DNA from: CAWGGS01 sp963822095
GTDB lineage: Bacteria > Desulfobacterota > Desulfobulbia > Desulfobulbales > Desulfocapsaceae
Direction: 5' to 3'
Assembly (NCBI GenBank): GCA_963822095.1
Contig: CAWGGS010000066.1
Location: forward strand, 1-64,000
DNA length: 64,000 nt
Shown one piece after another: positions 1-7,245 of this stretch. The notes under the pieces were generated by a model. That model ran no database searches, had not been told where the DNA came from, and was given only the letters and a program-made list of their open reading frames with translations. Within the stretch, counting starts at the first letter, position 1. Every line of letters begins with the position of its first letter. The position numbers were made by a program, and so were the translations under genes.

Positions 1-18
1 ACTTGATAATCATCTAAA

Positions 19-100
19 AGGCACCTCCCTCAGTAGGTCAGTGGATTACTCCTCTGCTATACTGATAAGAAAGCTACCAAACTTTCAAAAGGAGGTGCCT
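19..100. repeat. Inverted repeat bracketing the leader of the IS110 transposase gene
   Basis: AGGCACCTCC at 19-28 is the exact reverse complement of GGAGGTGCCT at 91-100. The right arm contains the GGAGGT ribosome binding site of the transposase gene that starts at 102. A transcript started upstream of position 19 would fold and hide the ribosome site, while one started inside the 62-base loop would not. This is a direct sequence observation; the regulatory reading is inference, although sequestered start sites against read-through are known in several insertion sequences. Confidence 0.7.
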
Positions 101-101
101 C

Positions 102-1121
102 ATGGAACTATACGCCGGAATCGACCTACATTCAAACAACAATTATTTGGCAGTTATTGATGATCAAGACAAGCGACTCTATCAGAAACGACTCCCCAAT
201 AAACCCGACGTTATTCTGGCTGAGCTTGACCCATTCCATGAACGGATCTCAGGCATCGTTGTGGAATCAACATTCAATTGGTACTGGCTGGTGGACACCC
301 TGATGGATAATGGGTACAAAACACATCTAGCGAACCCGGCTGCGATTCAGAAATACAAGGGGCTCAAATACAGCAACGATAGCCATGATGCCTTTTGGTT
401 GGCTCATCTTCTTCGACTGGGGATTCTCCCTGAAGGCTACATCTACCCTAAAGAAGATCGACCGATACGCGATTTACTGCGAAAACGAGGACACCTGGTC
501 CAGTTGCGTACGTCGGTTATCAACAGCCTGCAGGGGATTATCAGTAGAAACTGTGGATGCAGTTTGAGCGGCAACAAGATCAAACAGGTAAAAGAAAATC
601 ATATTGCTCCTCTTTTAGCAGGCCAGGAGGATCTAGAACTGAGTGGTGAGGTGAGCAAGGATGTCATTGATTATCTTTCCCGGCAGATCAGAAAAATAGA
701 AAATGTGGTCTTGGAAAAAGTCACACTACGGAAGTCGTTTCTCGGCCTACAGACCATCCCGGGACTCGGCAAGATCCTCTCCATGACTATTATGCTGGAG
801 ACAGGCAACATAGAACGTTTCGAAAAAGTAGGGGATTTTGCTTCTTATTGTCGCAAGGTTCCGACTGAATGGAAAAGCAACAATACGAAGAAAGGAAAGG
901 GCAACAGCAAAAACGGTAATAGATATCTGGCCTGGGCGTTTTCCGAGGCGGCAGAATTTTCCCGTCGCTATGATCAGAATGCCAGGACATTTTATACTCG
1001 TAAAGCTGGAAAGACCAATAAAATGATCGCCCATAGTTCTCTGGCACACAAGTTGGCCCGGGCTGCTTATTACATCATGAGAGATGGAGTGGAATTCGAT
1101 CATAAAAAACTTTTTGCATAA
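102..1121 (+). CDS. IS110-family transposase (DEDD plus serine type)
   Basis: This 339-residue protein is an IS110-family DNA recombinase, which moves its insertion sequence through a circular form and, in characterised members, is guided by a bridge RNA encoded in a non-coding end. The N-terminal RuvC-like domain (about 1-150) carries the acidic set: D8 in GIDLH, E55 in VVEST, and D93/D96 in NDSHDAFWL. The C-terminal Transposase_20 domain (about 210-320) begins with TIPGLGKILS and holds S259 in WKSNN, followed by SKNGNRYL, the usual site of the catalytic serine. Length is normal and the frame is intact, so the enzyme may be active. GGAGGT lies 5 bases before the ATG. Long non-coding DNA follows the gene. 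Confidence 0.93.
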   Translation: MELYAGIDLHSNNNYLAVIDDQDKRLYQKRLPNKPDVILAELDPFHERISGIVVESTFNWYWLVDTLMDNGYKTHLANPAAIQKYKGLKYSNDSHDAFWLAHLLRLGILPEGYIYPKEDRPIRDLLRKRGHLVQLRTSVINSLQGIISRNCGCSLSGNKIKQVKENHIAPLLAGQEDLELSGEVSKDVIDYLSRQIRKIENVVLEKVTLRKSFLGLQTIPGLGKILSMTIMLETGNIERFEKVGDFASYCRKVPTEWKSNNTKKGKGNSKNGNRYLAWAFSEAAEFSRRYDQNARTFYTRKAGKTNKMIAHSSLAHKLARAAYYIMRDGVEFDHKKLFA

Positions 1122-1636
1122 AATTGGACGGGGCGGTGAACTAGTAGAGGGGTTGGTGAAAACCACCAGATTTGATTGGCAGCCGTCTCGTCCGGTGATT
1201 TCTTGTTGTTTGCCGCCTATGTTGTGAACCATCATAGGGTTGGTTTAAAACCATTTGATCTGTAAGCTGTATACCATTGGATACGGCATGGAACCGCTGA
1301 TTTTCTGGACCGCCGAATGGCGGAAGGGGCAGGATGGATGGTAAAACTAACGTTCCATCTCAAGCCTTGATCCTGATGGGTGACTGGTGCGGTGGAGTAT
1401 TCACCGACACACAAGATTGAAATACCGGGCGTGGCAAGGAGCTGGGAAACACCTGACTAAATCGACAGTTCAACCTTCGTAAGGAAAAAATTACTTTTTT
1501 TTCTTGGACGGAGAAGTTTATTCATTGACAAGGGGCCTTTTAATGGGTGCCCCTCCTTTCATTGCCAGTTATGGGAACAGCAATGAGTGTTGAGGGAATA
1601 TGACTGGCATTTCATATCTAAGCCCTGAATTCTTTA
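1122..1636 (+). other. Non-coding DNA after the IS110 transposase; candidate right end and bridge-RNA region
   Basis: No convincing open frame is present in these 515 bases. Several short hairpins can be read: GGTG-aaaa-CCACC near 1155, CCGCC-gaat-GGCGG near 1312, CGGTG-gagtatt-CACCG near 1391. IS110 elements of the IS1111 subgroup place their guide RNA downstream of the transposase, so a structured non-coding stretch here is a reasonable place for it. I could not define the end of the element; near 1553 a GGTGCCCCTCC motif weakly resembles the left-end repeat. The assignment is inference. Confidence 0.4.
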
Positions 1637-2479
1637 TTAAAAGAAGAGTCTCTCCAATACAGCATAAAAAAGGCGCAGGCCAACGAGTCCTAAGGTAATC
1701 GACAGGCAACGAATGATCAATTTTCCTTTTACTATCCGCGAAAGATGAGCACCAGCTTGCGCTCCCAGTACTACGCCGATAGCCAAGGCAACAGTTCTAT
1801 GCACGCCGTGAACAAATACTCCTGAAATTATGTGGCTTAATGTGCCTGTCAGACCAAGAATTGCCAGACTGAATTGGGATGTGGCTATTGCTATCTGGAG
1901 AGGAAAATTTAATACATAAGCAAAAACAGGTACATAAAATATCCCTCCCCCGATACCTGCCATTCCTGAGAGAAAACCGAGACAAAAGCTCAAGCCGAGT
2001 CCCAGCCACGGATGGTAAGAATAGGTGTCCTCCGTTCCGTCCCTTTCGACCAGATGTCTTAGTATGAGATGTGAGGACCGGCTTTCGGAAAACTTTTGAG
2101 GTAACTCATGTTTGGTGAAAAGGTAGATTGAAGCTATCAGCATCAGGGTCGCGATGATCCCATCGAAAAGATACCTTGGTATATGTGAGGTGGTCAGGGT
2201 TCCCAGAATTGTGGAAGGGATCAAGGCGCTGGAAAAGAGGAGGCCGGACTTGAAATCCACTCTTCCCATCAAAGCATAAGCTTCGGTTCCGGAGAGAGCA
2301 TTGAAAAAAACAACGGCTAGTGTGATGCTGGCAAGCACGGCAGGGTTTTCATGCGGATAAAGAACCAACAAAATAGGCATGAGGACGAAACCGCCTCCTG
2401 CTCCTATTAAGGTTCCGAAGGTCCCGGCCCCGAATCCCAGGGCGATTAATTCGAGATATTTGACAATAGGAAAAGGCAT
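1637..2479 (-). CDS. TauE/SafE (TSUP) family membrane permease
   Basis: This is a predicted inner-membrane transporter of the TSUP family, whose known members move sulfite, sulfoacetate or other sulfur-containing organic anions. About eight hydrophobic segments are visible, with the family's glycine-rich repeats GFGAGTFGTLIGAGGGF near the N terminus and GFLSGMAGIGGGIFYVP in the second half. Length (280 residues) is typical. The ATG at 2479 lies two bases after the stop of the upstream DinB-like pseudogene, which favours this start over an upstream TTG at 2566 in the same frame. The substrate cannot be read from the sequence. Confidence 0.85.
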   Translation of the reverse strand: MPFPIVKYLELIALGFGAGTFGTLIGAGGGFVLMPILLVLYPHENPAVLASITLAVVFFNALSGTEAYALMGRVDFKSGLLFSSALIPSTILGTLTTSHIPRYLFDGIIATLMLIASIYLFTKHELPQKFSESRSSHLILRHLVERDGTEDTYSYHPWLGLGLSFCLGFLSGMAGIGGGIFYVPVFAYVLNFPLQIAIATSQFSLAILGLTGTLSHIISGVFVHGVHRTVALAIGVVLGAQAGAHLSRIVKGKLIIRCLSITLGLVGLRLFYAVLERLFF

Positions 2480-2481
2480 TA

Positions 2482-2956
2482 TCAGGTCGGTTGCTGCAAA
2501 ATTTTCCTTAAATGATCGATATGCATCTGGACATGAAATTCTCCCAAGGCTTTGATCATGACTCAAAGTGTTGGATTTTCCTCCAACGGGGATTCCTTGA
2601 ATTTGGGGATATGTGCTGTTCTGGCAAGTTGTTTATACTCCTGAACAACATTATCAAGCATATCGACGAATGTCATTTTCTTTCGCTTTTCGGAAAAAAA
2701 GGGTTGCCCAGCTCAATGTCTATAGTGGGGGTGTCCATATTCAGGAAGATATGCAGGAGTTTAAGATAAGCAGACTCTTTTGTGTCGATGGGGTGGAAAA
2801 GAATTTCTTTTGGCGACCATCGTCCCGCCGGGGCGTTTGATACAGTGCCGTGGTATCGTCGACTGCGACGCAGATATTTTTTAATTCCTCAATTTTAAGC
2901 CGTACGCCATAGGCAAGTTGATTCCCGGTTGGTGTGTCCATATCAGATGACTCCAT
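2482..2956 (-). pseudogene. DinB-superfamily gene broken by a frameshift and a nonsense codon
   Basis: Reading through the minus strand in two frames rebuilds one DinB-like protein. The first frame starts at 2956 (MESSDMDTPTGNQLAYG) and runs to about 2830. A one-base shift then gives RWSPKEILFHPIDTKE, the typical DinB WSPKEI helix, and then LNMDTPTIDIELGNPFF. A TGA at 2563-2565 interrupts ENPTL/VMIKALGEFHVQMHIDHLRKIL, whose end matches the family's C-terminal metal-binding His region. DinB-fold proteins are usually metal-dependent enzymes acting on thiol cofactors. The gene ends two bases before the TauE-type permease start, so both once probably formed an operon. The family call comes from pattern recognition only; a sequencing error could mimic one of the lesions but hardly both. 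Confidence 0.65.
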
Positions 2957-3289
2957 AGATATTTGCTCTTATAAGCAGTAATCAATAATAAGTCCATCAA
3001 GGGTTTTCCAGCTAGAGGATTGTTTCTCCTCCCATTGTCGAAAGAGTAATACCCCAAAGAGGCACAGGCAACAGGACACAACGATTTTGACGTATATGCA
3101 GGGGTGAAATGAAATTTATGAAGAAATTATTTTATTAAAAGGACATAAGGATTCTGATGTTAATTCAACCTAAATAGCATTTCCGTGTATGGCGTATTCT
3201 GTTGGTTTTTAAGTCATAACGCAGATATTATATCAGTCCGTATAATTCTTGAGATATAGCTAAAAAAAGGTGCTCAATAATCAAATCAG
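2957..3289. other. Intergenic stretch with no recognised feature
   Basis: Roughly 330 AT-rich bases between the DinB-like pseudogene and the first MITE copy. Six-frame reading gives only short open frames without a ribosome site or recognisable protein. It probably holds the promoter of the pseudogene, but I cannot point to one. Confidence 0.4.
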
Positions 3290-3297
3290 ACAAAATC

Positions 3298-3561
3298 AGT
3301 TCATCCGGCTTTAGCGTACTTATTTATAACTCGGGGGAGGCGGAGGGCGTCGCTGGAGGACGCCTCGCGGAGGCCCGAAGGTGTTCCACATGGGCGCCGA
3401 GGGATGCGGACAGGACGTCCGCACCTGACGGTAGGCCAGGAACGGCCCATCTGTCAGCCGTGGTGTACCGGCGATAAGGCTGCAGAGTAGCGTCTGGACG
3501 CTATGCACCTGCCGGAGTCTTACTTTCAGCTTTACAAAAGTACGCTTTATTCGGATGACCC
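3298..3561 (+). mobile_element. MITE copy A (complete, 264 bp, 8-bp target duplication)
   Basis: A non-coding element with terminal inverted repeats: the left end AGTTCATCCG...AGCGTACTT matches the reverse complement of the right end, GGGTCATCCG...AGCGTACTT. It is flanked by the perfect direct repeat ACAAAATC at 3290-3297 and 3562-3569, the footprint of a transposition. The interior holds hairpins TGCGGAC/GTCCGCA (3405-3423) and CTGAC..GGCC/GGCC..GTCAG (3425-3457). Related copies lie at 8257-8385, 14508-14772 and about 26837-27030. There is no transposase, so it must be moved in trans. The GG(T/C)TC ends and AT-rich 8-bp duplication recall ISL3-family elements, but that is only a suggestion. 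Confidence 0.85.
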
Positions 3562-3569
3562 ACAAAATC

Positions 3570-3898
3570 TAACGGTATCCCCCTATACAATTTGTGATAG
3601 ACAGGTCTGTATTGTCTCAATAAATAAAGAGGGGACTTTAACTGTACCGTTTGAGTGCTTGGTAGTATACAAACATCCAAATTACTTGCATTGATACAGA
3701 AAAATACTATTTCTTGATAAAACTATCAAACAATACCTGCAACAAAAAAATACCGCAGTACCACAATCCCGGCTTTGCTCAATATGAGATGTATTCGTTT
3801 AATGAGAATCCGAGCTAATTCCCAACAAATTATTTCCTTTTTTCCCTTTTTAGCGTAAATTTGGCAATTGAGTTCGGATCAATTAAAAGGAGAGAACC
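3570..3898 (+). other. Intergenic stretch upstream of the 98-residue hypothetical gene
   Basis: About 330 bases without a convincing gene. The last part, near 3836-3860, has T-rich runs and is presumably the promoter region of the gene at 3899. I see no clear -35/-10 pair or operator. Confidence 0.35.
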
Positions 3899-4195
3899 AT
3901 GGCTAAAATAACTCTGATCCTTGATGATTGCAGATCCAAGGCAGCCTATCTGGAAAACTGCGATCTGCCTGACTTTTATATGGAAGATTTTTCAATTCAA
4001 GGATTTGCCGTTGACCGATATGACGAGGCCAGGGATGTCCTGCGTCGTTCCGGGTATATACTTCTTGACAAAAGCGGCGGCGCCGATATTGTAATCGACC
4101 ATCCACGTCAGCTTGGAGCCATCGCTGAGCTGCTTGAGCTCAATGACATTCAGGCGCAACTAATGGATATAGCCGATACTATCTACCAGGCCTGA
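3899..4195 (+). CDS. Hypothetical protein, 98 residues
   Basis: I do not recognise the family. The start is well supported by AAAAGGAGAG six bases before the ATG. The product is soluble and acidic, with no signal peptide or membrane segment. Its pattern, MAKITLILDD at the N terminus, a central GFAVDRYDEARDVLRRSGY helix and IAELLELNDIQAQLMDIADTIYQA at the C terminus, would fit a small ACT-like or ferredoxin-like alpha-beta fold, but that is a guess. It is followed by two small related genes reading the same way. Confidence 0.7.
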   Translation: MAKITLILDDCRSKAAYLENCDLPDFYMEDFSIQGFAVDRYDEARDVLRRSGYILLDKSGGADIVIDHPRQLGAIAELLELNDIQAQLMDIADTIYQA

Positions 4196-4251
4196 TAGTG
4201 TAGATCCTGCCAGGTGGGCGGGGGCTTAAGTTTGTTGCTTTTAAGATTGTA

Positions 4252-4434
4252 ATGCCGAATGAATTTTAAGTAGAGATCCACAACCATCTCACCCAAAAAA
4301 TTACCGAAGCCCAGATGGCTGTTGAAGAGAAAAACGAACGATCCTCATTCTATCAGGGAAAACTCGATGAGTTGTTTCGGATTCGCGAGTATCTGCAGGA
4401 AAACATATATCTGAAAAATTTCACCTATTTTTAA
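4252..4434 (+). pseudogene. Small gene with an in-frame early stop, paralogous to the next gene
   Basis: Reading from the ATG at 4252 gives MPNEF, then TAA at 4267-4269, then an unbroken frame in phase (VEIHNHLTQKITEAQ...) to a stop at 4432. FYQGKLDELFRIREYLQENI in this frame aligns with YHRGQIAAVDEFTKFLRDNY of the 65-residue protein encoded just downstream, so the two look like duplicates. Without the TAA the protein would be about 60 residues. The intact piece could still be made from the internal ATG at 4315 (39 residues), but there is no good ribosome site. Real pseudogene or sequencing error cannot be separated here. Confidence 0.5.
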
Positions 4435-4446
4435 AAGGGGATAGCC

Positions 4447-4644
4447 ATGGTCTACAATTATCTCCTCGATCTCTACAATGTGCTTGGTGAGCGAAGGACG
4501 GAGCTGGAAGGGCGGAATGACGACTCTTTTGATTCAATTGAATCCAAGGAGTACCACCGGGGACAAATAGCGGCAGTCGATGAATTCACCAAATTCTTAC
4601 GGGATAACTACCACGAAAAATTACCGCGCCGGATGAGAAAATAG
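4447..4644 (+). CDS. Small hypothetical helical protein, 65 residues
   Basis: I do not recognise a named family. The ATG at 4447 follows AAAAGGGGAT at a good distance and only 12 bases after the preceding frame. The sequence is charged and predicted helical (LLDLYNVLGERRTELEGRND...YHRGQIAAVDEFTKFLRDNYHEKLPRRMRK), with no signal or membrane segment. It resembles the product of the interrupted frame immediately upstream, which suggests a tandem duplication. Function is unknown. Confidence 0.7.
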   Translation: MVYNYLLDLYNVLGERRTELEGRNDDSFDSIESKEYHRGQIAAVDEFTKFLRDNYHEKLPRRMRK

Positions 4645-4655
4645 ATCGAATTATT

Positions 4656-5177
4656 TCAATCAAAATGAAATTGTGAAAGGTAGTCAGCTAAAGCCTGCCT
4701 TTTATCATCAGCTAGCGGCGGGCAACTGGTGTGATCCTTTACCCCTTCGATAACCCGGGTGGCAAAGACCATGCAGGTCGGCTCGTTGCACTCCCGGCAG
4801 TTGGTCTTGGGCAAGAGCTTCAGGACTTCAATCAAGCTCGGTTGCCTGGCACTCTCGAAACAGGGTTCGATCTCCGACCGTTGTTCCCATACGGTATTAA
4901 TCTCTCGCTGTAACCAGGCAACGATTTTCTCGGCCTGCTCCTCGTCATGCAAGGCATTAACGGCAATTTTACGCGGATGAATGGTGATCAATTTACCGGA
5001 ATTTTTCAGCGTAAGGGAAGGGCCTTCCTTGGAGTAGGTGAATCCACCAAGGTGAGTATTCAAATAGGGAAGGGCGGCTGATACATCATCGTTGAGATGG
5101 GCGTAGCAGTGCAGGGTCCTGGCCCCAGCGTTACATTTCGAGCGAAATATTTCCAGTGTATATCCTGATAGCAGCAT
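4656..5177 (-). CDS. Putative Fe-S cluster protein of the arsenic locus
   Basis: This 173-residue protein has a C-terminal four-cysteine Fe-S motif, LPKTNCRECNEPTCMVFATRV followed by SCPPL, of the type (PF04060-like) found in RnfB and the corrinoid Fe-S protein. The first 100 residues are not recognised. The start at 5177 is supported by GAGGAGG five bases upstream. It lies 53 bases downstream of the arsenite permease gene in the same direction and is probably co-transcribed with it, so a role in arsenic redox or metalloid handling is plausible but unproven. Confidence 0.75.
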   Translation of the reverse strand: MLLSGYTLEIFRSKCNAGARTLHCYAHLNDDVSAALPYLNTHLGGFTYSKEGPSLTLKNSGKLITIHPRKIAVNALHDEEQAEKIVAWLQREINTVWEQRSEIEPCFESARQPSLIEVLKLLPKTNCRECNEPTCMVFATRVIEGVKDHTSCPPLADDKRQALADYLSQFHFD

Positions 5178-5230
5178 GGTTTCCTCCTCTGCTCAAGTAT
5201 ATCATTGCCGGGAGGCTACAGACAATATCC

Positions 5231-6325
5231 TCAGGCCTTTTCTTTCACCCGCACATGGCAGACCCCGGAGAGATTTCTTCGCTCATACGGAAAATACCTT
5301 TTTTTCAGACGCAGGGCCACATTGACCAATGATATCAGAACAGGCACCTCGACCAAAGGGCCGATGACGGCGGCAAAGGCCTCTCCCGAGTTAATCCCGA
5401 AGACGGCGATGGCAACGGCGATGGCCAACTCGAAATTGTTTGAGGCAGCGGTGAAACTGAGTGTGGTCGTCTGCTCGTAAGTTGCCCCGACCTTGGCGGA
5501 AAGGTAAAACGAGACGCCGAACATGACCAGAAAATAGATGGTCAGGGGCAGCGCGATGCGTAGAACATCAAAGGGGAGCTGGACAATATATTCACCTTTT
5601 AAAGAGAACATCACCAAAATAGTAAAAAGAAGGAAAATCAGGGTAAGAGGACTAATCTTCGGGATAAAAACGTCCTCATACCATTGCCGTCCCTTGGTCT
5701 TAAGTCCGATAAAGCGGCTTGCCATGCCGGCCAGGAAGGGGATACCCAAATAGACAAAAACCGATTTTGCGATCTCAACGATCGAGACATCGACAACCAT
5801 GCCCGAGAGACCGAACCAGCGGGGGACAACGGTTATAAAGATCCAGGCATAGAGAGAAAAGAACAGGACCTGGAAAATGGAGTTGAAGGCAACCAGACCG
5901 GCACAGTATTCGGTATCTCCACCGGCAAGGTCGTTCCAGACAATGACCATGGCGATACAGCGGGCCAGACCGATAAGGATGAGGCCAACCATATACTCCT
6001 GATGACCGGAGAGGAAGGTGATGGCCAGAAGAAACATGAAGATCGGGCCGATCACCCAGTTTTGAACAAGGGAAAGGAGAAGAACCTTGCCGTTTTTGAA
6101 GACCTGACCGAGTTCCTCGTATTTGACCTTGGCTAGGGGCGGATACATCATCATGATCAGGCCGATGGCAATCGGGATGTTGGTGGTTCCCACCTGAAAG
6201 CTGTTGATGACCTTGGTGATTGGGGGAAAGAGATAGCCGCTCAGGACCCCCGCAAACATGGCTGCAAAGATCCACAAGGTAAGAAACCTGTCTATAAACG
6301 AAAGCTTTTTGGGAGAATCGGACAT
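5231..6325 (-). CDS. acr3: ACR3-family arsenite efflux permease
   Basis: An inner-membrane antiporter that expels arsenite (and sometimes antimonite) from the cytoplasm. Ten hydrophobic segments are visible. The family's essential cysteine is in LARCIAMVIVWNDLAGGD, and the other signature, GPLVEVPVLISLVNVAL, with its glutamate, is near the C terminus. FTAASNNFELAIAVAIAVFG is also strongly ACR3-like. Length is normal. The chosen ATG gives MSDSPKKLSFIDRF; a TTG 15 bases upstream is possible. It reads away from arsR across a 436-base region and is followed by the Fe-S gene. Confidence 0.93.
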   Translation of the reverse strand: MSDSPKKLSFIDRFLTLWIFAAMFAGVLSGYLFPPITKVINSFQVGTTNIPIAIGLIMMMYPPLAKVKYEELGQVFKNGKVLLLSLVQNWVIGPIFMFLLAITFLSGHQEYMVGLILIGLARCIAMVIVWNDLAGGDTEYCAGLVAFNSIFQVLFFSLYAWIFITVVPRWFGLSGMVVDVSIVEIAKSVFVYLGIPFLAGMASRFIGLKTKGRQWYEDVFIPKISPLTLIFLLFTILVMFSLKGEYIVQLPFDVLRIALPLTIYFLVMFGVSFYLSAKVGATYEQTTTLSFTAASNNFELAIAVAIAVFGINSGEAFAAVIGPLVEVPVLISLVNVALRLKKRYFPYERRNLSGVCHVRVKEKA

Positions 6326-6761
6326 GGATGTTTTAGACAATGTTGAATTTTATGTTTTTCTGTTACAACCGATTATGCCTGTTTACAAGGAATTCTACCT
6401 CAATCATTAATCTGTTTAAACGAATGTGTCAACAGACTGTTAACGTATGTTTTTCTTTAAATACAAGTTTTAATCATAACTGAATAACATATTGTATCCG
6501 CGTATGCAGATCAAGTAATCCAAATTAGAAGAGAGTCCATCACGATTGACTCCAATCACTCCTTACGGTAATCTGGTTACCACTGATACTCAGCCTATCG
6601 AGAAGGAATCGTGAGAGCTGTTCGTTTTTCGGGTCTCTGCAGCCTGGATGGCTGCAGAGAAGCCCCCAGGGATGGGTTCATGGCGTCCCGAGAAACGAAC
6701 AGTTTTCACTCCGGACCAGCAACTGAACATTAGTGGTAATCAAATAGGCATTAAGAAAAGC
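6326..6761. promoter_or_regulatory. Divergent acr3/arsR intergenic region
   Basis: These 436 bases must contain the promoters of acr3 (minus) and arsR (plus) and probably the ArsR operator, but I cannot assign one with confidence. The notable content is the long palindromic element at 6618-6702, described separately. The AT-rich portion near 6400-6500 is the likelier place for acr3 promoter elements. Confidence 0.4.
6618..6702. repeat. Nested palindromic element upstream of arsR
   Basis: Outer arms CTGTTCGTTTTTCGGG (6618-6633) and CCCGAGAAACGAACAG (6687-6702) pair at 15 of 16 positions. Inside lies a perfect hairpin CTCTGCAGCC-tggat-GGCTGCAGAG (6635-6659). The section between, with CCCCCAGGGATGGGTTCATGG, looks like a dispersed REP/MITE-type sequence that I have the impression occurs in other proteobacterial genomes, but I cannot verify this. 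It lies in the leader of arsR, about 60 bases before the GTG start, so it could affect arsR expression. Confidence 0.7.
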
Positions 6762-7112
6762 GTGAAAACAACCGTCGATATTTTCAAATCTTTGGCCGAC
6801 GAAACAAGGCTCCGGCTGCTCCTGCTTTTGCAGGGCAGAGCGGAACTCTGTGTATGCGATCTGATGCAAGCCCTTGACATGAAGCAGTCGACGGTCTCCA
6901 GACATTTAGCTTATCTTAAGAAAAACGGCTGGTTGCAGGACAGGCGGGGTGGGGTGTGGATGTATTATTCTCTGAAAAAAGACCTGAGTCCCATGCTGCA
7001 GGCAGAACTTGTTTTGATTATTTCAACCCTTTCCAACACCAAGACCTGCCAAACCGATCAGGAGCGGCTCAACTCCTATATCGAAACCAAAGACACGTCC
7101 TCTTGCACCTGA
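6762..7112 (+). CDS. arsR: ArsR/SmtB-family metalloid-responsive repressor
   Basis: A winged-helix repressor of the arsenic genes. The recognition helix region is DMKQSTVSRHLAYLKKNGWL, preceded by ELCVCDLMQAL, which has the paired cysteines that bind As(III) or Sb(III) in classical ArsR. The typical N terminus KTTVDIFKSLADETRLRLL puts the start at the GTG at 6762 (116 residues). The frame stays open upstream to 6648, but that extension crosses the palindromic element and does not look like protein. It is divergent from acr3, its likely target. Confidence 0.9.
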   Translation: MKTTVDIFKSLADETRLRLLLLLQGRAELCVCDLMQALDMKQSTVSRHLAYLKKNGWLQDRRGGVWMYYSLKKDLSPMLQAELVLIISTLSNTKTCQTDQERLNSYIETKDTSSCT

Positions 7113-7245
7113 TTGGCATCACTTTTTACGAGTCCATCAATCTTGACAATCAATATATCATGACGCAGATTTCCTACATTAATGGCAGCTGCTTGAAAAA
7201 ACAGGCCTCATTTTGTAAGAGGCTCATTCCAAAAGGAGATCAATC

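Noticed and set aside
3298..3561. CRISPR array or attC-type site as explanation for the GC-rich repeats
   Set aside because: Repeats are not tandem with spacers, and the terminal inverted repeats with target duplications fit a transposable element better than an integron site.
5684..6136. 150-codon plus-strand open frame inside acr3
   Set aside because: It is antisense to a clear transporter gene; the charged sequence is what the complement of membrane helices typically gives.
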